From positions 1-64,000 of the forward strand of contig OZ237757.1 of the NCBI GenBank assembly GCA_965178125.1: a DNA stretch of 64,000 nt. The letters are read 5' to 3'. The notes under the pieces were generated by a model. That model saw only the letters and a program-made list of their open reading frames with translations. It was not told where the DNA came from and did no database searches. Below are positions 24,409 to 37,153 of this stretch, piece by piece; within the stretch, counting starts at the first letter, position 1, and each line of letters starts with the position of its first letter. The position numbers and the translations under genes are program-made. Origin of the DNA: Bilabrum cf. latius. Its lineage: Eukaryota > Bigyra: Bicosoecida > Bigyra > Bicosoecida.

Positions 24409-26772
24409 TCACCACTTGGACGGCAGGCCCTCCGCCACCAAAAGCTTGGCAGCAACGCCGCCTACTACGGGTCGGTCCCGGAACATGATCTGATTTCCGG
24501 TCTCCGGCGAGTAGTAGTCCGTCATGGGTACCCTCGAAGTGGTGGAGTTGAGAGACCGCCACAGTGCTTTCGTGAGCTGCTCGAACTGGTCCTGCGGGCA
24601 CAGGGCCGCCATCCACTGCATCCAGTCCGTCTTGGTGCTCTACTTGAGGCTCTCCAGCGGCAGCCCGAACTCCAGGGTCTTGCCCTCGTAGAACTTGCAG
24701 GCCCGCGCCACATCGCTCGCAGGCACCGGCCCGGGTCCGGGCATGGGCACGACCGACTGCCACAGCAGGTTGTACAAAGTGGTCCAGGTCCCCTGCTGGT
24801 TGTACCCGATCATGTACCCCTGCTGGCCCGGGTCGTAGGCGTGCTTGTCCCAGTACGGCACGTAGCTCTGCGCCTGCTCCCAGAAGGCCTGGGCCTCTGC
24901 CTCGTCCCCGTGCCCCCGCAGCAGCTGCGAGTAGGCCCCCATGGCCACGTACCCCTTGGCTGCCAGGTTGGAGGCGTTCTTGAGCTTGCCCAAGAAATCG
25001 TCAGTGCTCAGCTGGTCGCCTGGGATCTTGGCGGTGATGTTCACGTAGTGCGCCCACGATGCGAGGATGGGCCAGTACTTCTCCGGGATGAAGTCCGTCG
25101 AGTTCTTGGCCGCCGCGATGGCCCCCAACATGATGAGCATGTTGCCGCTCTCCTCCAGCGGCATCTGCTCCTGCTTGTTGGGGGGCAGGTTGCAGACAGG
25201 GTAGTGTCCCAGGTGGTGCGGTGCCCACGGGAGGTTGTAGTGCACGTTGGTCTCGTTGTTGGAGTAGGCCATGAGAGGCTCCAGCATCTGCCACAGCCAG
25301 TCGGGCTGCATGAGAGCGTAGAGGGGAGCAGCGGGGAAAATCACGTCTACGGTGCTGATGTCCCCGTCGCTGGAAATCTCCTTGAGGAACTGCCACTGCG
25401 TCTGACGGGAGGGCACCCACACGAGGATGGTCGCGGCATATGCCTGCCTGTAGGCCAGTGCCAGGATCTGCGCGTACTGCTCTCCCCCCGCCTTGGTCGC
25501 TCTGGCGGTGAGGTCAGCGTCAAGGGCACGGGTTGCGTCCAGGACGGTATCCACGTCCCGCATGGCAGCCCGAGCCATGTCAGAGGCGCTCCCGATACCC
25601 GGCTCCCTGACCCACATGGGCGGCAGCGCCTCCCCGAAGAAGTCGATGGCCTCCTCCTGCTCGTGAGCCACCACGATGGTGCCCAGGGACACTGGGTTGC
25701 CCCCGCTCATCTTGCCATCCAAGGAGACAGCCAGCACCGGGTTGGTCGATGCCACAGTGTCTTGCCCCGAGCACGGCAGGTCGCTGTCCGGGAGGGTGCC
25801 TGTGGCGGCGAACCGGCTGCGCAACTCTTCCGCCTTGCCGATGGCAGTCCCCGGGGTGGGGGCGCCTGATCCGTCCGTGGCCAGCAGCAGCGTGTATCCG
25901 TACGACGCTCGGTCTCCTGTGATCGTGGAGAACTGCTGCTGCGTCGTGGCGCCCATGCGCATCAGGCTGGGGGAACCCCCTGCTGCACCCACCCTGGACC
26001 AGGTCAGCGGCACCCCATCGCCGTCCGTGCTCAGCTGCCCAGTGGCGTCAAAGTACAGCTGCACGTCGTGGGAGGCGCCGTCTGTGGACCACGTGGCTGC
26101 CGTGATGTAGGTCGCCTGTCTGGCCGTGACCGTGTCGTTCTGGGGCAGAAAGGGCGAGGTGAAGTTGAGCTGCAGGGCGGCGCCCTGGAGGGAGAAGGTG
26201 TACGAGCTGGTGCTAGGGGTCACCACCAGAGAGACCTGCTCGGGGACTTCCGTCACTGGGACACCGCCAGAGCTGCGGACGATGCCGTAGTCCCTGCAAG
26301 CATTGGGCAGCGCCGGATACAAATAGCCCGAGCCCTTCAGCCAGCATTGCGCCTTCGCAGGGTCACCACCGCAGCCGGGGAGGCCGTACGCCCACGCATC
26401 GCACTTTGAGTTCTTAGTGCACATCTCCCTACATACATTCGGATCCGATGCGACGTCGACGGGGTATCCTGGTAGGTCACCGCCTGGTATGTCAAGTCCC
26501 GTGTGGATAGCCTGGCTCGCGTTGCGTCCAAGGCTTCCCATGAGCCTTACAGGGTGTCCATCCACTCGAAGGATCGATGTTATCGACGTCTCTTGTCCAT
26601 CTGCTCCCCATGTAGTCATTTTGTCGAACAGATGGTCAGCGTCGGACCATACCTGAAAGAGGGGATTATTCGCGATGAGTGGGACGCTGGGAGGACGGAA
26701 CACGCTGGGAGACGCAACTCCTGACCCAAGCACACCACATATAAGCAGCATACCAGTCTAGGATCGAGCCAT
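24409..26772 (-). CDS. Secreted glutaminase A-like protein
   Basis: A 787-aa frame runs from ATG at 26772 to TGA at 24409-24411 with two TAGs, one at codon 5 (MARS-TAG-TG) and one near residue 710. The first ~20 residues form a signal peptide (GMLLICGVLGSGVA). The protein matches the fungal-type GtaA architecture, with an N-terminal domain beginning FRPPSVPLIANNPLFQVWSD, a central beta-rich region, and an alpha/alpha-barrel ending KTDWMQWMAALCP and FRDRPVVGGVAAKLL. The final conserved motifs lie downstream of the second TAG, so readthrough is needed for an intact enzyme. A Cys-rich insert of about 40 residues (DPNVCREMCTKNSKCDAWAY) resembles a PAN/apple-like lectin module and is unusual. The likely role is extracellular hydrolysis of glutamine or related amides. 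Confidence 0.88.
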
Positions 26773-26872
26773 GCTGGTGAGGTACACCGGTTCTGTATCT
26801 GCCTTGGATCCTTGGGCCGTCGAGGATCCGAAGAAAGGAACTCCGACGAACTTTCTACTACCCAGCTAGTTT

Positions 26873-29188
26873 ATGGCGCGTTGCATCTTGCTGAGTTTTT
26901 GCACCTGTAGACAACCTATGGTGCAATGCGCATGGCCACGGCTACAATGGAAGGATGGGCAAGGCACTCTGATCCTTGCTCTGGCCACCTTTCAGTTTTT
27001 CCATTGGTTTAAGCCAAGCGAGGCGTTCCTCGTACCGATTCTGCAATCCTCGTTTGGAATCAGTACTGATACCATATACGAGGATATATTTCCGTGGAGT
27101 TCGTATGCGCTTCTCCCATGCTCAATCTTGGTTGGTGTAGTTTACGAAGCTGCGGGGATCGTGCCAGGCCTGCTGTTGGTCGGAGTCGCTGACGTGCTAA
27201 CCACAGCCATGGTAATTATCTCGAATGGAAGCCTGGAATGGCTAGTTGCATCATAGTTTATGTTTGCTGTATCGTTCGGTGCCATGTTCCTTGGGACAGC
27301 TGCGGTTTTCACGCTGCTTCCAGAGGACATGTATGCTCTGGGCTCGAGCCTGTCGCGCTCTTCGATGCTCCTTGGCACGATCGTGTCATCACTTGTTGGC
27401 CAGGCTGTCGTGTCTTCTCACTCGCTGACAAAGTATGAGACTTTGTGGATTTCGCTGGCCGGCACGTGTGCGTCTGTTGCATGCCTCCTGGCTGGGGTCG
27501 GGTGCGGTGTGTTCCACCAGCGAGCAGACGGCACCGCGGGATTGCTAGAGTCGAGATTAGCTCGGGCCGACCAATTCACTGTATTAGCCCATGATTCTAA
27601 ATGGCAGCAACTGGCTGGCTCGACCCCCTTTGGTGGAGGGCTCGCGCCTGCAGCTGTAGCAGTCCCGGATCCCCGTCTTCACCCAGCTAGACCAGGTGCC
27701 CATGCACTCTCAGATCGTAGCCCACCCGCCGCCTCCCGGGGAAGCGATTCGTCATTTATGGCTCCGGATCTATCACCACTGCAATAGCACAGGGTCTCAA
27801 TGGACAGCTTCCAGAGCCGGGGGGCGGCGTCGTTCGAGCCAGCTCGTGCCCAGGGTCGGGGACGTGGTGGCGGCAGGGGTAGGGGTAGGGGCCGGGGCTA
27901 CGTGAAACTGCACGGAGCCCGTGGTTGGGACGAAAGGAGGAGGCGCCTTCTATCGGGGGAGCCGGAAGACGGTCTGGTTGCGTCTGAAGGGCTACCCATG
28001 GGCGCCTCCGCCGCTGCCGCTGCCTCCAGCTCCATCATGGCCCCTGCTTGTCGTCTGGGCCCCTCCTCGTCAGCACAAGGGGTCGGCGCTGGCCCTAAGT
28101 TGGGCTCTTCCTTCGATGGCTGCTCGCTGGGTACAGCAGCAGAAGAGGCTTTTGCGCTGGAAGACGGAAGGCGTGCGTCACTGCAATAGCACGATGCGTT
28201 GCTCCCCCACCAGGCTAAAGAGAGACTCCAAGCCAGTGCAGCTCCACCTGCTGCCCATGGAGGCGAGGCCATCAACACCCATGCCCCAATGGGGAGCAGC
28301 CAGACGGCGGGAAAGCCCCCTGGCAGCAGCACAGGAGGGTGCAGTGACCGTCTGCGCGCGGCCCAGGAGCTGTGCACGCAGCTGGGACAGGGCTATTCGG
28401 ACGGGGCGGTGCTCATGTGGTCCGTGCTGCAGGCGGGGCTCCGAGCCACGCACACGCTGGTGCTGACCTACTGGCAGGCGCTGTTGGCGGGCATCGAGAA
28501 AGACGAAGTGGCCAATGGGGCGGTGTATGCAGGGGCTTACCTGCTCGCGGCCATGGCCGTGTGCGTGCCTGCTATCCCGTGGGTGGATGCTGGTGCGCGA
28601 GGGCGGTGGCCCGTGATCATGGCGGTGGGCAGCGCCGCGAGCGCAGCCACTCTCCTGTGCATGTCCCTATCGGGGTCCAGACTGCTCGCTGCGGTGCTTT
28701 TCGTGCTGTTCCATGGGTCTGCAGAGGCACTTCTGATGGTGGCAGCGGTGTCGATCGGCAGGAGCCTGAATCGCGTCGAGAGGCACGCAGGTCGCGACGG
28801 TGAGAGACAAGGAGATCAATCGATCGCCCAGGACGGAGGCATCTCAGCAGAACATAAGAGCAGAGGAGAGGCAGGTGCTGCGGCTGTTAATCAGGCGAGC
28901 CTGTACCTAAGTTCGAATGATGACGCGGCAGCCGGAACCTCCAGCTCGCTGGAGGCAACTTCAACGGGCGGGGCACGGCACTTGGGGATGAGTCGCACGC
29001 CGCGATACGCAGCAGTATTGAGCTGCAACACACTTGTCGGCATGCTGGCTCAGTTAGCTCTTCAAGGGATCGTTGGGGTTCACGGTCTAAACCTGAATCT
29101 CCGATCTCAGTTTGCAGTGTTTGCAGCTTTCCAGCTGTTGGTTGCTTGGGGCGCCGCGTCTGGACTGCTCCTAGGAACATAGGACTAA
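26873..29188 (+). CDS. SLC19-like folate/thiamine carrier with long internal loop
   Basis: A frame of about 771 aa contains four TAGs and ends at TAA (29186-29188). If TAA were sense, a TGA follows six codons later. The first half matches the SLC19 family: WFKPSEAFLVPIL in TM1 (family motif KPSEPFLTPYL), then IYEDIFPWSSYALLPCSILV, and the TM4 region starting at the TAG (27254-27256) followed by FMFAVSFGAM. A hydrophilic, low-complexity loop of several hundred residues with RGRG repeats separates the N and C halves and is far longer than usual. The C half has five to six hydrophobic segments. The start is uncertain. An in-frame ATG at 26771 overlaps the divergent gene's ATG, so 26873 is preferred. 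It probably imports folate or thiamine at the plasma membrane. Confidence 0.75.
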
Positions 29189-29379
29189 AGACATTTAGAT
29201 TATTGAGTTCATGTTTCTCTTCGTGGCAGGCTTCAAAGCGCTTCGGTAATAATAATTCAGCACACACCCCCAAAACTCGGAGTTAAATCGACACAGTGGA
29301 TTACAATCTTCCAGAGCGCTCTGCTACATAGCCGCAGGTAATTCTCGGCCGAAAGTAACATCCACATCATGCGAGCACC

Positions 29380-32300
29380 ATGAGCCTAGCGAACTTTAGG
29401 GCAAAATAGCTGATTTGGGTCACTTTGCTGTTCCACGCTGCATTCGCATTGAGACCGCTCTCTGAGATTCGAAGGATTCAAGACAGTCTAGGTTCCGTGC
29501 AACGGCCCCATCAATTTCTCAGGTAAGAATTTTGTAGGTTTTTACTAGCAGCCATGCTTGCTTGCTGTCGTGTCACGTCTAGAGCGATGCTTCAATCTTA
29601 TCGGCTTGGCGCAGGGATTGTCGATCGCACGCCATCACCCCACTGCTGGAGCTGGGACGGCACCTTGCAATAAACAACCTGTGTGAGCTATTTAGTAACT
29701 CTACAGCTGTGGATGGGCCAGGACAATTCCCATCAGGGAGGGCGGTAGAGGCCAGTGCCCTGCCAAGCCTGTCTATCAAGTCAAGCTGGTGGTTCGATCG
29801 AATAGATGACTGGAACAACCGCGCCAAGGTCGCCCTGGGTAGCGCTTCTCCAAATATGTAGCATGGGTGCCAAGAGGTTGCGCAGCACCTCGCAGCTTGG
29901 AACAGCACGAAGGGCTGGACAGTTGGCACGCAAGAGGTGGGAGTTGCATGGTGTGGCCAGCGAGTCTCTTGGTTTTGGAGCCGAGCCCAGCTTGCACTCG
30001 TTCGAAAGTAGCACAAAAAAGCAACACGGTTACTGCGCTCCCTGCTTCGGTGCCCGGAGAGCTCTTTGGCCAGGGGCCCGCTGCTCTGTCTCCTGGCGAG
30101 CAGTGCTGGCGCCCAAGCTGACGCTGCCATCCAGCAGCAGCAGCCTGCCATCGAGGGGCAGCCTCCCATCGATGGGACTGGATCAGCGAATGGGAAAGAT
30201 GGAGGGATGGAACCTGTTCCAGATGTTGTTTTGCATTGGCCGTTCTACCTTGGTCTTGGTGCCGCAGAGCTGAGGTTCGTGCACAGAGTGGCACAGCAGG
30301 GGGCAGGCCTATTCGATGGTGTGGGCGAGGCCCCGGGGCCGTTTGCAGGGGGCTTGCAGCTTGGGCTGCAACTTGGGCTAGAGAAGGTGAACAGTGAGGT
30401 GACTGGTGCAGGGGAGCTGGTGCTGGAAGCATCGCAAGGCAGGGGCGCAGGGGCAGTTCGGCAGACCAGAGCGAGGCGGGTGCAGCGCGTGGGGCGGGCG
30501 GTTGCATACCTCGTGGCAGGCGGCGAGTGCGGGTCCATCGTGCCGCACGTGGCTTGCATGAAGCTAGGCACTGGAGATGCATCGGAGCACGCCGCACGTG
30601 CAAGCAGCGAGGCCTGGTGCGGGGGCGGGGCGGGCAGCGGGTAGCAAGAGACGTGGCAGGCGGACGGTCGGCCCAACTCCGGCGAGTGGGGCCACGTACT
30701 GCAGCTAGAGAGAGAGACCCAACTGCGGACCCGCTGCCTAGATCGATTGGCAGAAGTGGCGGCCGGCATGCAACGGAAGAGTGAGGCTATAATGCTCGCT
30801 TGGGCGGGTCGCAGCCTCGATGCTGGGGAGGGAAGTGGAGGGGGTGTGGGTGACGGCGAGGATGGGTGGGGGGCTGCAGCGGGGGGACCGGGCGGCGGAG
30901 TGGCAGGCAGGGGCCTGGGTGCAGGATCACAGTAGGCAGACAACTCGCACGAAATCAGCCCTTCCGACAATCAGGGTCAGCAGCGAGCAGCGATCTCCCC
31001 AAGGGTGCGAGCAGTTGGCCTTCCGATCGCTCTGCGGGTAGCCCGACTCGCCTTTCGGGGTCTGACACAGGCAAGCGGTAGGCAGGCGAGAGACCCCGAC
31101 TGGGAGAGTGCCCGCGATGCCTGCAGGGACATGATGGGCGATGGGCGGCTTGGGCAAGGGTTGGCATGTGCCCGTGCAGGCGATGGTGCAGCGGCGGTTC
31201 GAGGCACTGTGAGGGTGCTGTGCGCGGTGCTGTTGCCAGGGGAGGTGCACGTGCAGGCACAGTGCCCATCCAGTTCTTCGAGCAACATGAAATTAGGTGA
31301 ACAAGACGTGGATAGCAGTGGAATTCAGCTGCTCGACACAGCTCGCGAGTGGGCAGCACGTGCTGATGCATCTTTGGCTCTGGCCTGGCGGCAGCCGCAA
31401 AGCAATCTGTCGATCAGTAGCAACGCATCCTTGCTGCACTCGGAGGTTGTGAGCCGATCTGTCCTGTGCGATGTGACCAGATCCGTCAGGGCCGCTGGCA
31501 TGCTGCGCCAGGAACAGGCAAGCAGCCCGTCTTTCGACATGTGCCGACTGCTTGCAGTAGCAGCGGCGAATAGGTGTCCTGGACGCATAGCGACAGCGAT
31601 GAAGGGGTTTGGCTGCTTCATGGTGCATACTGGATCCAACCCGCACTTTTTGCCGCTTGCATTTATGGAAGGCGGTGGTGCCCACGAGTAGGCCACATCC
31701 CGGTGGGCGCATCGGTTGCACTCAAACCTGGCAGTGTACGCAGGTGAAGCCGATATGCCGTACGCAGACGGCATCTTGGGATACTGGCCGCATCTGTGCA
31801 TCAACCAAGAGCAGAATCTAGATTCAATTGAGCCTGGCCTGCATGTAGCCTGGGATAGGAGCTCCTCTATGCCTTGCCTACGCCTGGGCCGGGCAGATGG
31901 GATGGGCAGCAAAGCGCACGGCGGTTTCCATGCCTGGCAAGGAGGCATCCCTGGATTCCTGGTGTTTTCAGCGCTGCAGCGGCTTGAATTCATGGCTGTC
32001 CAGAGAGGCATGCCGCCTTCGTCCCTACCCAATTCAGCTTTCAGAGGGTAGCGGTCCGACGCTCATGGCAGCGGACTGCCAGTGCTGCTGCCCCCGCGTG
32101 CCGACCCTGGGTGCGTCTGGCTGGCGGCAGCCTTCGCGTGCAGCGATCCCCACAGGCTTGCGGAGCCGGTCCAGGCGCTGTCGTCAGGTGCCTGCGGGGC
32201 CCGTGCAGCCGATGAAAGTGATGATAGTTCGTTAATTTCACTGATGCAATCCGACCGGCTAAGCCTCTGGCTTGCAGCAGTTTCGCAGGCCCACTCACGG

Positions 32301-34523
32301 CTCGTGAGCAGGCAAGCGAACGAGAGGTCCATTGGCCACGGGAGCCGCGCTTTGCAAGAAGCAGCAGCCCTGCACGCTGCAATCAGGGTGGATGATGGGG
32401 TGCTCCCTGCCGCTGCAAGTGGACTGCTCCGGGACCTCATTGTGGGCCTGTATCTCCGGGGCTCTCCCATGAGAATCCGGGGCACTTGGGAATTTGCCAG
32501 TGCCAGCATCGATTGCCCGGATACATCCTATGCACTGCAGCAAGTGGCGCTGGCCGAAGTGGTGCTATTTGAGTACACCGGGGCCAGGTACGAGATGGTT
32601 TAGGGCGTGTTAGATCGGTTGGTTCTGCGAGTTGCTCTCGGCGTGGAGCTGTTTGCCCGCAACGAGGACGAGGATCTTTCCGTCGTGCACAGCTGCATCG
32701 CTAACCTCGTACGCACCGTCGTACGTCACGCCACTGTAGGCTCCGAGTATGATTCCAGGTCCACGCTCGAGTTATCTTAGGACGATCGGTGTTAGCAACT
32801 GCAGCGCATTGACTCGATGGGAGCCGAGCTCCGAGTCGTGTCAACCGTGGAGCCGCGCCCACGCGGATGTCACCGGTGGTGCAGCGTGTGCATGGCCCAG
32901 GTGTGGGGCCTGTCTGCATACCTCGGGCAGTGTTTCACGCGCTCCACAGGGGATGGGAGCGCGGCGGTGGTGCGCTACATCCGCAATCGCATCAGTAGGA
33001 ACAGCAGGGCGATGCAGAGTGTGCCGAACACGTGCGCGGAGGGACAGGCACAGGATTGCGACCGCCTGCACTAGTCGATGGTGCACAGACACAGGGGTTT
33101 GCTTGCACGCAGGTCGTCTCAGGTACAGCGGGATGCCGCTTCTGCCCTTGCCAAGCTTGGTAGCTCGTCGCTGGGTAAGGCGCACCCACGGGACATCTGG
33201 AGGGCCTCTCTAGTTTCGATCAGCCTGTCTGATCTGCTTGGTCACAGTGGTCAGGCCTTGGGTGGACTCAAGGTGCTCCGCCTGAGCACGGCTCCCCTGC
33301 AACAGCATGTGAATTCTCTCGTGAGGGCAGGCAGTAGTAGAGGTCTCCTGCAGGCTCCCTTCGGATGGACTGACCTCTCCAAGGCATGCTTTGGGGCGCT
33401 GCTGGAGCGGAAGCACCTAATGGCCGCCCTGCTGACGGCCAAGGCCAGGCAGAGCAAGGGGGCAGGGCTCAAGGAGGCGGCCAAGGAAGCCATGGTGTAT
33501 GCCCGCAGGCACCTGCCGAGTCGTGAGCGGAGCGTGGAAGCTATGGTGCTCGTGGCCGACCTGGCCTCGGCCGGCACCGGTATTGGTGCAAGGATGGGGG
33601 CTCTAGTTGGCATATAGGAAGCAGAACAAGCCGAGGCAAGCCCGACAGCAGGAGCAGGATCAGCCGCTCCACTAATCACCAGCAGCGCAAGCGGTCAGCA
33701 AATGCCTATTATGAATGCGTCCGGGCTGCAAGCTGCGCTCTACTCGTATTCGAGGGCGATTAGCCTCCTGCAGCAACCCATGGGCGGTCTGCCTGACGGC
33801 ACACCCCCTGACGCGGTATGCGCATGCGACGCCTGCTGCCTGCACGCCCGGCTCGGCACAGGTGCCCTCTCCATCCTGCAGCACCATGAAGTGCTAGAGG
33901 AGCACATGCAGGTAGTGGAGGGGCAGACGCGGGCACTGAGGAGGGCATCGAGGGCCTGGGGCACCAGCAGCCTGCTCGCTCGCGTGGGACTTGCCGCTGC
34001 ATCGGAGGCCCGCCCGGTTGTCGGGGCGGCAGACTGCAACCTGCAGGACCAGGGGGTCTTGCAGGAGTCGCTGCCGTACTCGCTTGGGGTGCACGCTGCT
34101 CTGCGGCTGGGCTGGCTCTCACTGAGCCTCGCAGAAGGCGACCAGGAGGTGGTAGCTCAGGCGGGGCAGTGGTTCCAGCGGGCAGGCCGGTTTGCAGCCG
34201 CAGGGGACAGCGCGCTGGGTGAGAAGATGGCAGAGCTCGGCGAGGCAGTGGCGAGGCATGCCGGCGGGGTGGGGCCCAGGTCACGCTCTCGGGCAGGCGT
34301 GCAGCGCTCCTTGGATGCATTGGTGCTTGCAATGGAGCAGGATCGAGTGGCCGAGAGCTAGGCAGGGAGTCTCTGCTCCTCGAAGGCGCTGCTGAGGGGC
34401 CGGGCACCGCTGTGGGACATGTGGCTGCTGCGGGAGATTGGAGCCGAGCTGATCCGCGGCGGGATGCCCCGGATTGGCACTGCGGCCATGGTGGCGTCCA
34501 GTCGGTTCGAGAGGGGGCGATGA
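29380..34523 (+). CDS. 1,693-aa secreted or type I protein, TAG-dense (unknown)
   Basis: Exon 1 (29380-29522) encodes a clear signal peptide (MSLANFRAKQLIWVTLLFHA). A 62-nt intron (29523-29584, gtaagaat to ctagag) leads into exon 2 (29585-34523, TGA). The joined frame is divisible by three and open throughout, with 13 TAGs. I recognise no domain. The body is Ala/Leu/Arg-rich with Cys scattered through it and Gly-rich linkers near residue 480. The middle has some more conserved-looking blocks (FDMCRLLAVAAANRCPGRIA, GYWPHLCINQEQNLDSIEPG). It may be a cell-surface or vesicle-lumen protein. Codon and composition style matches the giant gene at 286-7272 but I could not see a reliable alignment by eye. 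The acceptor choice (ctagag) is set by frame and is slightly unusual. Confidence 0.7.
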
Positions 34524-34638
34524 CTGACCTTGGCGCCCGTCTTATTTTTAGCTCCGGATACGCCGATACGGCGAGCGCTAATTGTGCAGTGATTGACATA
34601 CGTATACTGGGCTTGTATTTTGAAAATTTTGAAAATTG

Positions 34639-37015
34639 TCAGTCCAGCTTGTGAGACCGCTGAATCCCGATGCGAATACCTGTCGTCTCTCCGGCGTATC
34701 TATCCCGCTCTCCTGTGCGCATCTCGGGCACCTGTGACTTGCGCTTGCGGACTGCCTTCTCTGCCTTCTTGCGGTACTTGACCCTCGGGTTTTTCTCGTC
34801 CTTCCTCCTGTACTTGGTGAGTCCCTTGTTCTTCATGATCTCTCGCGTGATTCCTCTCGGCCCCGCCCTCTCGTCCGCGCCCAGAGTCCCCGCCACTGCC
34901 TCCTTTCGGGCCAGTCTCGCCTCCTGCGCTTCCTCCTTCTTGCGGCGCTTCCGAGCGCGCGCGATCGCCTGCGCCGCCGCCATCATGTCCCCGTCTTCAT
35001 CCGCCAGGCTGCCCTGCTGCCGACTGGACGAGGAGGCCCTGCCCCGCCCCATGCCGCCCATCGCATCCTCGTCGTCGTCCTCCGAGTCCCCGTCCCCCCT
35101 GCGGCCATCTCTCGCACGCATGCGCTCCCTTCTCTCCTGCAGAGTGGCCCTCCCCCTCTTCTTGCCCCCCCGCAACAGCAGCTCCTCTTCCTCCACCGCG
35201 TCCTCCCCTGCCGCCTCGCCCCCCCTCGCCCCGCCCAGCACCTTGTTCAGCTCGTCCAGGTCACCCAGCCCGCCCAAGATATCCACCTTCTGCGCCTCCC
35301 GCTCCAACCGCTTTCGCAGCTTTCGGTCCGCCTTGCTCTCTGCCGCCTGCCCGAAGTGCTCGTCTTCGTATGCTTCCCTCGCCTCCTCCAGCTCACGGAG
35401 GCGGCGCGAGGCAGCAGACTCGCCCCCCTGGGCCATCTCCTCCGGCCTGCTGCTCACCGCCTCCCGCATCTCCTGCAGCAGCTCCGACTTGCGCAGCTCG
35501 TCCTCTCTCCGCTTCTGCCTGCGCTCGTTCCTCGCGCTGGCACCGCCCTCCTCGAACGGCACTGCCACCCGCTTCATGGGCTTGTACACGCCGGATTTGC
35601 CGGCTGCAGCAGGGGCTTCGTCCCCACTCGATGCAGCGTCGCTGTCCACGCCCGCACCCTGTCCCGCGCTCCCTCCATGCGGCACCAGGCTGCCAAGCGA
35701 AGGCCTCAGGTCGTCATCCTCTGCTCCTCCAGCACCAGCACCAGCACCAGCACCCGATCCGGCCTGCTGCCGGCCGGGCCCCGCTCCTTGCCCCAGAGCC
35801 GTTGCTCCTGCAAGCAGCAGCCTATCGATGTCCGCCTTCATGCGCTCATCCACGGCCCTCAGTCGGTCTAGCAAGGACCGCAGCTGCACCAGCCTAGCCA
35901 TCACGGGGTGCGTGCGCACGGGCTGGCCCTCGGCGCGCAGCAGCAAGAAGAAAGAAATGTGCGCCACGTAGGCAAGCAGCAGCTGCTGCTTTGCCTCTAG
36001 ATAGGCAGCGCCCACCGAGTGTCCCGCCCCCTGCCGCTGCAGCTCGCGGGCGGCGGGAAGCACGCGCTGCCGCACCTGCATCGCACTGCGCTGCAGCTCC
36101 CGCAGCAGGCCCAGAAGCTCCGGTGCATCTCGCTGCAGCACCCGGAGCCTATCTGCCTTGGACAGGCGGGCCATGCCCCCTCTCCCAGCCCCGATTGAAT
36201 CTACTTTCGCTGCGGTGCTGGGCGATGAGGACGAAGAGGAGCTCCCTGCTGGCCGGCCGTCTCCGTCCTCCTCACCGGAGTCGTCTTCATCAGAGTCAGA
36301 CTCAGAGTCACTGCTTTCATCTTCTGCCTAGGCAACTGGTCGAAAATCTTCCGCTCGAGTTCGCTTGGCGGCAATTCTCTGGAGCCGCTTCACCTCTTGC
36401 TCCTCTTCCGCAGCCGCCTGAGCCTCTGCATCGTCGTCTTCCAATACACCCTGCAAGCACGAAAAGGAGCATCCAATTGAATCCAATCATAGCGGTAGGT
36501 CTATGGTGTTAACAGGATCGCTGTGCACGCAACGGAAGACTCACCGCAGTATCTGCTCCGAAGTAGTCGTCTTTCTCAGCCCCCCAACTTTTGGCATTAT
36601 CGTCCTCGCGACTGAGCTACTTTTGCAGTCGTTTGACTGCTGCGTATGCATCATCTTCCTGCTCCAATTTCGCTCTGACCTGTTCCATAGGTACCTCCTG
36701 GTCAAGCATGGACACACCCGCAACGCGCCTTGCAACGGGCTGCCGTCCCCTGCCTGGTTCGTCATCTGAAGACTCGTTCTCCGCGTCAGAGGAGTCTGAA
36801 TCATCTGAATCATCCATGGGCTTGCTTCCTTCGACACTGTCATTGTGCTTCAGCTTGAAAACCCCCGTTTGCAGTTGGTTGTACTCTTCTTCTGAGGAGC
36901 TCTCATCTGAGCTATCACTGGCATCTTGCTGCAGTTTTGGCTCACGCCGGCTATTGGAACGCTTTTGCAAAAGTTCTGATTTGCCTCTGGCGGCTGCGAA
37001 AGATTTCTTCGGCAT
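34639..37015 (-). CDS. UTP3: Sas10/Utp3-family small-subunit processome protein
   Basis: Two exons (36545-37015 and 34639-36450) with a 94-nt intron (gtgagtct to gcttgcag) give 760 aa ending in TGA. Two TAGs occur (after AVKRLQK and after RPVA). Utp3/Sas10 is part of the U3 snoRNP processome that makes 18S rRNA in the nucleolus. The N terminus holds WGAEKDDYFGAD, matching the family's WGxxKxxYY motif, then acidic stretches. The Sas10/Utp3/C1D helical domain starts near LLGLLRELQ. The C-terminal Sas10 domain ends with KNPRVKYRKKAEKAVRKR and a GIRIGIQRSHKLD tail. The start (MPKKSFAAARGK) is the most plausible ATG. The TAG at the exon 1 end lies directly before the conserved N motif. Confidence 0.93.
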
Positions 37016-37153
37016 GTTAATGAGGTACACAAATGAACACGACATATCTACTCGCAACAATGGCCGAATCCAGAGTTTACCCCAAAGAGAACCAAGGGTC
37101 CTGGCCATTCCTAGGTTCATCTCGAATCTTTAGCACACTTTCTTATAGATTGT

